Assembly (NCBI GenBank): GCA_946558465.1
Contig: CAMNTM010000002.1
Location: forward strand, 62,001-126,000
DNA length: 64,000 nt
Source: an uncultured Lachnospiraceae bacterium
Lineage (GTDB): Bacteria; Bacillota; Clostridia; Lachnospirales; Lachnospiraceae
Reading direction: 5' to 3'
Below the pieces are notes generated by a model. It made no database searches. It was not told where the DNA came from and saw nothing but the letters and a program-made list of their open reading frames with translations. The position numbers and the translations under genes were made by a program. Shown one piece after another: positions 1 through 7,513 of this stretch (position 1 is its first letter; every line of letters starts with the position of its first letter).

Positions 1-960
1 ATGACTACAATTGAGAGAATGCTGACAAACATCTCTTATACCGGTGCGCTTCGATACAATTATCGCAGCTACACCTCGAAAAAGGAACGAGTGATAAATG
101 ACGAAAAGGATTTGGTTCTTGTGGAAAATGATCATCCGGCTATTATCTCCAGCGAACTATTTGAGCGATGTCAGCAGCGATATACTGAGAGGAAAAACAT
201 GGTCTATCATGTACGTAAGCCGCTTTTTGCAGATTTATTGACGTGTACCACACATAAGATTCCGCTCTCGTGGGAAAAAGAAAATGCTCGCAAGTTTTCA
301 TCACCGGCTACTTATTGGTGTCCACACTGTCCGAAAAACAACTTTACAGATGAAGAAGTCGGCAGTTTTATCATGAATTATCTTCTCAATCTGCTAAGGG
401 CATGTGGGCAGATCTCCCCCTCCACTTCTCCTTTGGCACTAAAAAGGATGCTACTTCGTGGTAAAGATTTTGATGGAATGGCAGCACTTACCAATGCTGA
501 AGAAATCAAACGTTCATTGTTAGGAAGTGGTTCCGCAAATGGAGATATTCAAGATAAGCAGCGGAAGTTGAGATTTGAGATGCAGATGAAAGAACGGGAA
601 TTAGAACGGATGGCATCTTCTGGAACAGATAATTCTGATATATCAGGCGATCGGATGGAGCTTCTTAAAGAAGCGATAAAAAAGCTATCTGCGGAACTAC
701 AACATTTAGAAAATAGCAACGGTATACAATCCGTCCCACAGGTTGACTATTTGAAAACGTGCTATGATTTTTACTTCCAGCATAACCTATACCATCTTTC
801 CGATATTGATTTCTCGGACTGTGTGAAAAACATTCCATTCTATGACTTGAAACACTTTTTTCATGATGTGATCAAGAAAATATATGTAGAAAGTGGGAAG
901 ATTAAAGCAATTGAGTTTCGTATTGAGCAGGAGAAGTACAAGATTCACACATTTAGCTGA
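1..960 (+). CDS. Large serine recombinase, C-terminal part (cut by window edge)
   Basis: This is the distal part of a site-specific serine recombinase, the enzyme that integrates and excises many conjugative or phage-like elements. The visible 319 residues carry the end of the Recombinase domain (the MLTNISYTGAL stretch, DNA binding), a zinc-ribbon-like segment with cysteines around residues 81-112 (LTCTTH ... CPHC), and a charged coiled-coil-like segment at about 180-240, the usual order in the family. The N-terminal resolvase domain with the catalytic serine is not present and should lie upstream of base 1. The ATG at base 1 is therefore probably not the real start. A hairpin follows the stop. 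The gene marks the end of an integrated element; its convergent neighbour may be cargo. Confidence 0.85.
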   Translation: MTTIERMLTNISYTGALRYNYRSYTSKKERVINDEKDLVLVENDHPAIISSELFERCQQRYTERKNMVYHVRKPLFADLLTCTTHKIPLSWEKENARKFSSPATYWCPHCPKNNFTDEEVGSFIMNYLLNLLRACGQISPSTSPLALKRMLLRGKDFDGMAALTNAEEIKRSLLGSGSANGDIQDKQRKLRFEMQMKERELERMASSGTDNSDISGDRMELLKEAIKKLSAELQHLENSNGIQSVPQVDYLKTCYDFYFQHNLYHLSDIDFSDCVKNIPFYDLKHFFHDVIKKIYVESGKIKAIEFRIEQEKYKIHTFS

Positions 961-975
961 CAACCCTATACTGCA

Positions 976-1009
976 AAGAGGAGATTACCTTTTCGGTTAT
1001 CTCCCCTTT
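976..1009 (+). terminator. Probable terminator after the recombinase
   Basis: A near-perfect hairpin with arms GGAGATTACC and GGTTATCTCC (one mismatch) and a short TTTTC loop starts about 15 bases after the recombinase stop. The T-run after it is short (CCTTTG), so termination is inferred, not certain. Confidence 0.55.
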
Positions 1010-1060
1010 GTGTAATGGGATGTTAAAAGCACTAGGAGAAATTCAAAATTTACATTTATA

Positions 1061-1086
1061 TTATCAGATAAACATTAACCTGATAA
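1061..1086. repeat. Short inverted repeat TTATCAG/CTGATAA
   Basis: A 7-base inverted repeat with a 12-base spacer lies between the recombinase and the convergent nuclease-repeat gene, ending just before that gene's stop codon. It could act as a weak terminator for the minus-strand gene or mark a recombination-associated sequence; nothing decides between these. Confidence 0.35.
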
Positions 1087-4000
1087 TTATCGCAAATGTT
1101 TTTTTCTTTCAATCATTGCCAATATAGGAGCATTTTCTTTTCCGAACGGAATAATTGGTTCATCAGTTGGGAGTATCGAACACTCAGTTAACCAATCAGT
1201 CTCCTGCACGTCACACGCGTCACATATCATAATACTTTCAAGATTCTTATGTATCATGAGATCTTGATAAACTTGAGGTTGAGCCGTAATATCTCGAATA
1301 TATGAAGGGCATATCGAGAAACTCTTTACTATTTGTAATTCATGTTCGAACATTTTAAGATTAACATCACTGTTCGGTTCCATTGTATGAAATCTTACTG
1401 GCATCGCTATAATCTGCGAATTCTTCATATCATTATGCGAAAAACCTAGCTGACAGACAATTACACGGTACCAATATGGATGCCTCTTATTGATTCCCTT
1501 TATTATGCGGATACCAATTTTGTTCTTATCATCGTTATTTACGATATCCTTAATCCAATCTTGAAAAATATTTCTGCAAGTGGTTTTTGTAAATGCCAAT
1601 GATATAACAGGTGGAAAGGCATGTAATGGACTTACCATGAAAAGAACACCCTTCCAATCACAGATATTCCATAGTGGAACATTTATGACCGAAGAAGTGA
1701 TAATGTCTGCGTTACTGATATTTTTTAAATCCATATTCTCTGGTGGTTTACCATGATGCACTATTTCTGGAACAATAGGCTCTACTTTATCTTCTATAAG
1801 ATTTATATTTACACCAGTTATTTGAGATTTTTTAGTGCGCTTCATTGGCAAGGCTTCAAAATCATGTATAACGGACTTGAAAGAGAATGCATTCTTTCCA
1901 AGGGTTTCCATGCCATAAAAGACACTATTAGAAAAAGCTTGTGAACGATCAAAAGCAGCATCACTTTTAATCATTTTTTCTACTTTTTCCAATTCAGAGC
2001 TAAATGGAAACATAATTGCGATTACCATTCCAATCAATTCAACCAAAAAGCTAGAAAACTCACTTTGCGCAGTGATAATATCCGCCGAGTCATAATCTTT
2101 GAAAGATATTGAAATAACGTTGGGTTTTTCATCACGTATATTGCCTTTAATCAACGATTTACAACTAGCGTCATAGCAAAGCTCTATTTTAATCTTTCCA
2201 GTTAGAGAAATAAGCTCATTTGCTACACCTGTACCAAAAAAGCTTTCTATCGTTGCAAGAATTGTAGCACCAATCTCAATCTCTCCATGCTCATATTCGC
2301 CACTAATATTCAATTCAATAGAACAGCCCAATAGATTTGTTTTCATCTGACACGACGATTCTATTCCATACCATGGGCGGTATTCTAATTGTTCCACAGC
2401 AGGCTGCGATATCCATTTTCCTATTAAGTCATCAAACGCCTCTGTACTGTTGTTGAGGGCAGCTAAAATTGATTCATCATAGTATCCAAGTTCATATTTC
2501 ATTGCCGCACTGGAAAAAGTCAATTCCCGTTCCTCTAAATAAGCTGGTAACTGTCCAAGAGACTTTTCTACTTCGTAACATGTTCGAAGAATTTGTATAG
2601 CAAGAATGTAATCAAAATTGTCTACCATTTTATCCCTAGATTCTATTTTTTCAGGATATAGATGTTCCGAAATATTGGCTAAAAGATCAAAGTTTATTGC
2701 ATACAGAACATGGCCAAGTTTTAGTTCTATGAACTTTAAAGCATGTGCACTTACGAATAATGCCGGAAATACTTCGCCAAATTTCATATACTGATTCAAG
2801 CATAAGCAAAAATCATAGTAATAGAAATTTCTTGCTGCCCAGAGAAGCCCTACCCTTTCAAAAACATCTCCCATTTCCATTATAACTGTAATCAAATAAG
2901 TCTTATTGTTCTCATTATATAAACCCATTAAAGCACGACTAAAATATGACAAGGATTCATATGGCTTTTTTTCTTTTAGTAGGCATCCTCGTTTTGCAAG
3001 CATTATTGAAGCTTCTGCCTTTTGCTTTTGTTCACTCATGACCGTAACAATGCGCTCAAAAAGTTCATCATATCGCTCCGCTTCTTCAAAAACTGGGATT
3101 TCCTGAACAGCTCGACATAACGGATACAAATCTAAGTCAAGATGCCCAAAGCTATCATCCACTATTTGAATCATATCGTTAACTATATCATTTGGTGTAT
3201 CGCCGAGAAAAAAACGCATCAATTGATAAGCCGTTTTTGCTTCAATCGCAGTATTGGGCTTTGAAGGATCGCTAATAAGTTGACCATATTTTTCCTTTAG
3301 ACGTGTTGTATGATCATCTAAAGGAATATCTTCATTTTCAAGTGATAAAGAATATAGATTTAGCCAAAGAGTAACGAGGTTTTTGAAGAAATTTACATTG
3401 TTATCTTCAAGAGCAATAGTTTCATATTCTTTATAGTAGCCATAATAAAGTTGCTTATCGGTATACCACCAATAGATAGTCCACGCAGCATCGTAAATAG
3501 AATCAGCAATATCCAAAGCTGTTCCATATTCTTTAGCAATTCGATTATTTCGTTCAATTATGTTTATCATTTGTTTCTTTGAAAATTCTAGTTCCCTTGC
3601 TAAGACCAAGCTACGTTGTGAAAGTGCAACCATCTGTGAAGGTTTTAACTGACCACTTACCAGTTGCTTCTCAATTCGGTCATATTCCCGATTTCGTTTG
3701 TAATCTCGTTCGCCTACTTGCTTTTCATCAGAAAAGCTGTCGGAAAAACCAAAACACTTAATTGCTATTTCAACATTGACTGTGTTTTTAAGTGACTTAT
3801 CAAGCAGCCATGTACGATCAATTATGCGGACATCCAGATTATAAAGTTTGCGTAATTCGTCCTCTGTATCAGCCCTTTTTTTATCTGAAATATATTGGTT
3901 AGACATAAAGAAAACTTTTGTATAGCCTCGGTTTTCTTCCTCATTAACTTTTGCAATTTTGGCAACATCGGATTTCACCTTGGTTCTCCAATCTTTCTTT

Positions 4001-4335
4001 GCACTAATTGCAAATGCCCATCGTTCAGTTGCTGCTTTGTTCCCCTCTCCATAATACCAGAGTGCAGAAATTGCTTCTGCTACTGGATATGTTTCGCTAT
4101 CCACTTTGCTGTCACCGCCACCAGTAGGCCCGGTTTGCGGCAATAAGTTAGGGCAGATTTCGACTTCAGCAACGTGCCTGCAAAAGTCTTCAAATGCCTT
4201 GTCCAAACTTTTACTAGTCAATGTTTCAAAATAGAAATCTAAGAAATCACGATCTAGTTTACCTTTTTTAATAATCTTTGAATCGGAAAATTGTTCGGGA
4301 TGCATTTTTTTGAAAGTCTCCGTTTGTCTACCCAA
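1087..4335 (-). CDS. Putative PD-(D/E)XK nuclease with helical-repeat sensor region; defence candidate
   Basis: I recognise no exact family name. Residues 40-195 look like an Mrr/Cap4-like restriction endonuclease fold: a GPTGGGDSKVD stretch with Asp75, then SAKKDW with Lys113, then a VFFMSNQYIS strand and a DVRIIDRTWLL strand, the order seen in such nucleases. The usual Glu or Gln two residues before the lysine is a Ser here. Residues 200 to about 880 are helix-rich with TPR-like stretches near 450-560. The last 200 residues form a separate Trp-rich domain. I see no P-loop, signal peptide or membrane segment. The TTG start at 4335 is preceded by TTAGGAGGGA at a good distance. The gene is AT-rich compared with queA next door and sits beside a recombinase gene, which fits horizontally moved anti-phage cargo. 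The function is inferred. Confidence 0.6.
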   Translation of the reverse strand: MGRQTETFKKMHPEQFSDSKIIKKGKLDRDFLDFYFETLTSKSLDKAFEDFCRHVAEVEICPNLLPQTGPTGGGDSKVDSETYPVAEAISALWYYGEGNKAATERWAFAISAKKDWRTKVKSDVAKIAKVNEEENRGYTKVFFMSNQYISDKKRADTEDELRKLYNLDVRIIDRTWLLDKSLKNTVNVEIAIKCFGFSDSFSDEKQVGERDYKRNREYDRIEKQLVSGQLKPSQMVALSQRSLVLARELEFSKKQMINIIERNNRIAKEYGTALDIADSIYDAAWTIYWWYTDKQLYYGYYKEYETIALEDNNVNFFKNLVTLWLNLYSLSLENEDIPLDDHTTRLKEKYGQLISDPSKPNTAIEAKTAYQLMRFFLGDTPNDIVNDMIQIVDDSFGHLDLDLYPLCRAVQEIPVFEEAERYDELFERIVTVMSEQKQKAEASIMLAKRGCLLKEKKPYESLSYFSRALMGLYNENNKTYLITVIMEMGDVFERVGLLWAARNFYYYDFCLCLNQYMKFGEVFPALFVSAHALKFIELKLGHVLYAINFDLLANISEHLYPEKIESRDKMVDNFDYILAIQILRTCYEVEKSLGQLPAYLEERELTFSSAAMKYELGYYDESILAALNNSTEAFDDLIGKWISQPAVEQLEYRPWYGIESSCQMKTNLLGCSIELNISGEYEHGEIEIGATILATIESFFGTGVANELISLTGKIKIELCYDASCKSLIKGNIRDEKPNVISISFKDYDSADIITAQSEFSSFLVELIGMVIAIMFPFSSELEKVEKMIKSDAAFDRSQAFSNSVFYGMETLGKNAFSFKSVIHDFEALPMKRTKKSQITGVNINLIEDKVEPIVPEIVHHGKPPENMDLKNISNADIITSSVINVPLWNICDWKGVLFMVSPLHAFPPVISLAFTKTTCRNIFQDWIKDIVNNDDKNKIGIRIIKGINKRHPYWYRVIVCQLGFSHNDMKNSQIIAMPVRFHTMEPNSDVNLKMFEHELQIVKSFSICPSYIRDITAQPQVYQDLMIHKNLESIMICDACDVQETDWLTECSILPTDEPIIPFGKENAPILAMIERKKHLR

Positions 4336-4600
4336 TTTACTCCCTCCTAACTATTAATTGGACGTATTTCATAAGTTATATCACTTTTGGAGTCATTCAC
4401 CTTCGTTGCATTTCATTATCAATAACCCAACTAGGCATATTCATACAGCATAAACCCATCCTATACGTTTATGCACAATTTTTGTATATTTATACTTCCA
4501 TTTCCTCACACAAACTTTTGCAAAAGTTTGCCCCAAAACACCCTTTTCCCCCGATTTCACCCCGAAAACGTCCAAAAAGCTGTTTTAAAAATTGGGTGTC
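4336..4600. other. Intergenic region at the mobile-element/chromosome boundary
   Basis: This gap between the nuclease-repeat gene and the end of queA holds the AGGAGGGA ribosome binding site of the former (4341-4348). The rest is AT-rich and then C-rich on the plus strand, with no convincing gene; the open frames here are low-complexity. If the recombinase element ends at this side, its attachment site should be in this stretch, but with only one end visible I cannot mark it. Confidence 0.4.
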
Positions 4601-4651
4601 AAAAACCCGCGAAACCCCAGTATTCCTGCGCTCCCGCGGGCTTTTCCCGCG
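4601..4651 (-). terminator. Terminator of the queA transcript with alternative hairpins
   Basis: On the minus strand after queA the arms CGCGGG, CCCGCG and CGCGGG follow one another, the last ending in TTTTT. The middle arm can pair with either outer arm, so two mutually exclusive hairpins are possible; the downstream pairing gives a Rho-independent terminator. Confidence 0.6.
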
Positions 4652-4665
4652 TCCAAATTTTTTAC

Positions 4666-5691
4666 TCACACCACAAGCATTGCATCTCCAAAAGAGAAAA
4701 ACCGATACCTCTCCTTCACAGCCTCCTCATATGCCGCCAATACATTTTCCCTTCCTGCCAATGCCGATACAAGCATAATCAATGTCGATTCCGGCAGATG
4801 AAAATTCGTAATTAACCCATCTAAAACCTTAAACTGATATCCCGGATAAATAAAGATTTCTGTCCAGCCGCTGCAGGGCTTTATATATCCTTCTTTATCG
4901 GCTGCAGACTCAATTGTGCGACAGCTCGTCGTACCAACACAGACTATCCGTCCTCCTTTTTTCTTCGCATGGTTAATCTTTTCTGCTGCCTCCCCGTCGA
5001 TTTGATAGAACTCTGAATGCATATGATGCTTTGTGATTTCCTCCACTTTTACAGGCCGGAAGGTTCCCAAGCCTACATGCAGCGTCACCTTTGCGATATC
5101 TACACCTTTCTTTTCAATATTCTCTAAAAGCTTCGGTGTAAAATGTAATCCGGCCGTTGGCGCAGCGGCAGAACCGGTATGTTCTGCATATACAGTCTGA
5201 TACCGCTCCTTATCTTCAAGCTGATGCGTAATATACGGCGGCAGGGGCATTTGGCCAAGCTCGTCCAGAATTTCTTCAAAAATACCTTCAAAACTAAATT
5301 GAATCAGCCGGTTTCCCTCTTCTACAACATCAACAACTTCACCAATAAGAATTCCCTCTCCAAATCGAATTCTGGCACCGGCTTTTGCCTTTTTTCCAGG
5401 TTTTACCAAAGTCTCCCATATATTATTTTCCTTCCTCTTAAGAAGAAGCACCTCTATCTTTGCATCTGTTCCCTCTTTCGTCCCGATAAGTCTTGCCGGA
5501 ATTACTCTTGTATCATTGATTACCAGACAGTCTCCTGGATTTAAGTAATCTGTAATCTCACGAAATACATGGTGCGAAACAGCCCCGGACTCCTTGTCAA
5601 GCACAAGAAGTCTGGAGCTGGAACGATCCTTAAGAGGATCCTGAGCAATCAATTCTTCCGGCAATTCATAATAAAAATCCTGACGTTTCAT
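4666..5691 (-). CDS. queA: tRNA preQ1(34) S-adenosylmethionine ribosyltransferase-isomerase QueA
   Basis: QueA transfers and isomerises the ribosyl group of S-adenosylmethionine onto preQ1 in the wobble position of tRNA to make epoxyqueuosine. The 341-residue length is normal. Clear family landmarks are the N-terminal [13 protein letters not shown] and RSSSRLLVL, then [25 protein letters not shown] and [16 protein letters not shown]. It is the last gene of a minus-strand run that starts with the pheS T-box, lying 3 bases downstream of an RDD protein and followed by a hairpin terminator. No tgt or queG is seen nearby. Confidence 0.96.
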   Translation of the reverse strand: MKRQDFYYELPEELIAQDPLKDRSSSRLLVLDKESGAVSHHVFREITDYLNPGDCLVINDTRVIPARLIGTKEGTDAKIEVLLLKRKENNIWETLVKPGKKAKAGARIRFGEGILIGEVVDVVEEGNRLIQFSFEGIFEEILDELGQMPLPPYITHQLEDKERYQTVYAEHTGSAAAPTAGLHFTPKLLENIEKKGVDIAKVTLHVGLGTFRPVKVEEITKHHMHSEFYQIDGEAAEKINHAKKKGGRIVCVGTTSCRTIESAADKEGYIKPCSGWTEIFIYPGYQFKVLDGLITNFHLPESTLIMLVSALAGRENVLAAYEEAVKERYRFFSFGDAMLVV

Positions 5692-5694
5692 ATC

Positions 5695-6537
5695 TTATGA
5701 ATTCCTCTCCTGTCCCCCAGACGGGTCAAAGTCATTTTCTCCCGGCCCAGCCGCATGATATGGCCCATTATAATCCTGAGGACGCATATGCTTCTGCTGC
5801 GGCATATTTCCATACGGCGGTATCTTCTCCTGCGGCGATACCTCTCCACGCGGCATATTCTCTTGCGGAGGCACATTCCCATACGGCGGCATATTCCCTT
5901 GCGGAGGCACATTTTCATACGGCGGCGTACTTCCCTGCGGAACACTCCGGGCAGCCTCTTCTTGCGCCTCCTCACCGGTCGGCGTTACCTGTCTTGGAAC
6001 CGGCTGTACCGGTGGTGCCGGGGGTATTGGAACTCCGCCTGAATCCATATACGCCCGATACCCTGGATATGGCTTAATCCTCTTCGCATAAATTACTCTC
6101 GTATCACAGAGCATATCATGAATTCCTCTCTTCTCCTTATCAATTCCCGCCACGATATACCCAATCCCAATTGACAACCCGCATAAAAAGCGTCCGATTG
6201 TCTCACGGTATAATACATTAAAAAATGTAAGCTTTTCTTCATCTGCCTGAACTACTCGAAGATTCAGAAGCTTCTTCCCAGGCGTCGTACCTGTGCAAAA
6301 AGTAAACAGGATAAAATACAGTACCTGGAATATATATAGAATAATATCCTTCAGCGTATAATGAAACAAAACATTTCCGTCAAAAATCGTCCCCTCCGTG
6401 AATGACAAAAGGCCTGAAACAAAAAGCCTCACAATCAAAAGGAAACCAAATACAATAACACTGTCTATCACGTAAGCTGACAGACGAACCCAAAAGCCGG
6501 CATACGTCATATAATTTCTATTCCAGATGCTCTGCAT
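5695..6537 (-). CDS. RDD-family membrane protein with Pro/Gln-rich repeat tail
   Basis: Residues 10-150 form an RDD domain: RLSAYVIDSVIVFGFLL is the first membrane segment with the family Arg-Asp pattern, a second segment lies near 62-80, GTTPGKKLLNLRVV follows, and RGIHDMLCDTRVIY ends the domain. Residues 165-280 are low-complexity, with PPYGN/PPQEN-type repeats at 204-252, probably exposed and unstructured. The role of RDD proteins is mostly unknown; ion or solute transport and membrane stress have been suggested. The gene overlaps sppA by 20 bases and is followed by queA after 3 bases, so translation is probably coupled. Confidence 0.8.
   Translation of the reverse strand: MQSIWNRNYMTYAGFWVRLSAYVIDSVIVFGFLLIVRLFVSGLLSFTEGTIFDGNVLFHYTLKDIILYIFQVLYFILFTFCTGTTPGKKLLNLRVVQADEEKLTFFNVLYRETIGRFLCGLSIGIGYIVAGIDKEKRGIHDMLCDTRVIYAKRIKPYPGYRAYMDSGGVPIPPAPPVQPVPRQVTPTGEEAQEEAARSVPQGSTPPYENVPPQGNMPPYGNVPPQENMPRGEVSPQEKIPPYGNMPQQKHMRPQDYNGPYHAAGPGENDFDPSGGQERNS
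5782..5928. repeat. In-frame Pro/Tyr/Gly/Asn repeats in the RDD protein
   Basis: About 16-residue units alternating PPYGNV/M and PPQENM/PPQGNM are repeated roughly three times, with matching repeats at DNA level. Such tracts can change length by slippage. Confidence 0.6.
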
Positions 6538-7495
6538 AATACATCGGCACCCCGCTTTCCAATCCTGCTGCAGTCTCGGTCAGAATCTGAGCCTCCGACT
6601 TCGGTATCAGCTTCCCCACCTGAGAAAACAATGAACTCAGAAAATCTGAAGTAGATTCCAGGCTGTAGTAAGTATACACTCCTAATTCCTGACTCATAGT
6701 GTCTGTCATATCCTCATACAGGGCAATGCTGTCAATTAATCCATTATCCAGCGCCTGCAGCGCAGTATAAGTACGTCCGTCTGCCAGTGCTTTCACCTCT
6801 TCCTCGGACATTCCCCGGCTCTCCGATACAATACCGACAAACTTTGTATAATACTCATCCACCTGGGCCTGATAGATCGCCATCTGCTCCTCTGTCATCA
6901 CAGAACTATCTTTATTCTCACCGCTTGTAATGCTGATATAACGGATGCCAAGCTTCTCGTAAAGTCCCGATACATCATAGCCTGACATGATTACCCCGAT
7001 GGAACCCGTTGTTGTATTTGCGTTTGCAAATATCTTATCTGCCGCCATAGACACCATATAACCGCCTGATGCTGCATAGTGAGCCATATATCCCCAGATC
7101 GGACGCCCTGTAGTCTCTTTATATTCCATAAGCTTCAGATATAATTCTTCGGATTCATAAACGGTCCCTCCCGGAGAGTCCACATACAGAAGTATTCCTT
7201 TATTTTTGGAATCACCCATCAGATTATCAATATACTCCAATGTTGTCGTATGCTGATATCCTTCTGCAGTTTCAAACATCCCTGTGGCAGTCTGCTCCTG
7301 AATAGTTCCTGACACTTCTACAATCCCGATATAATCCTTCACGGGAGCATTAAATTCAAAATTTCCCGTCAACATCGTACCGATATTTTCCTGAAGAAAA
7401 TTTTGGGAAAGAGTGTTGGTAAATACACTCACTACGCCGGTTACAATAAATAATATAACTGCAACAACCAAACCAATCATCTGTTTTTTCTTCAT
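6518..7495 (-). CDS. sppA: Signal peptide peptidase SppA (S49 family)
   Basis: This is a membrane-bound serine protease that clears cleaved signal peptides, of the short Gram-positive type (325 residues). A membrane anchor lies at residues 7-25. The S49 core shows LLYVDSPGGTVYESEEL (104-118), the nucleophile in AASGGYM (Ser143), TTTGSIGVI (161-169) and the putative catalytic lysine in SGENKD (Lys195), spaced as in the Bacillus enzyme. It lies between pheT and the RDD gene and overlaps the latter. Two membrane-proteostasis-type genes downstream of pheST suggest a shared transcript, but an internal promoter is not excluded. Confidence 0.92.
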   Translation of the reverse strand: MKKKQMIGLVVAVILFIVTGVVSVFTNTLSQNFLQENIGTMLTGNFEFNAPVKDYIGIVEVSGTIQEQTATGMFETAEGYQHTTTLEYIDNLMGDSKNKGILLYVDSPGGTVYESEELYLKLMEYKETTGRPIWGYMAHYAASGGYMVSMAADKIFANANTTTGSIGVIMSGYDVSGLYEKLGIRYISITSGENKDSSVMTEEQMAIYQAQVDEYYTKFVGIVSESRGMSEEEVKALADGRTYTALQALDNGLIDSIALYEDMTDTMSQELGVYTYYSLESTSDFLSSLFSQVGKLIPKSEAQILTETAAGLESGVPMYYAEHLE

Positions 7496-7513
7496 AGTTT
7501 ATCCTCACATTTC

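Noticed and set aside
4471..4815. Three overlapping plus-strand open frames near the queA end
   Set aside because: They lie in a C-rich low-complexity gap and overlap the queA terminator and coding end; none has a ribosome binding site or a protein-like composition.
5697..6077. Repetitive plus-strand frames opposite the RDD tail
   Set aside because: They arise from the repeated codons of the RDD protein on the other strand.
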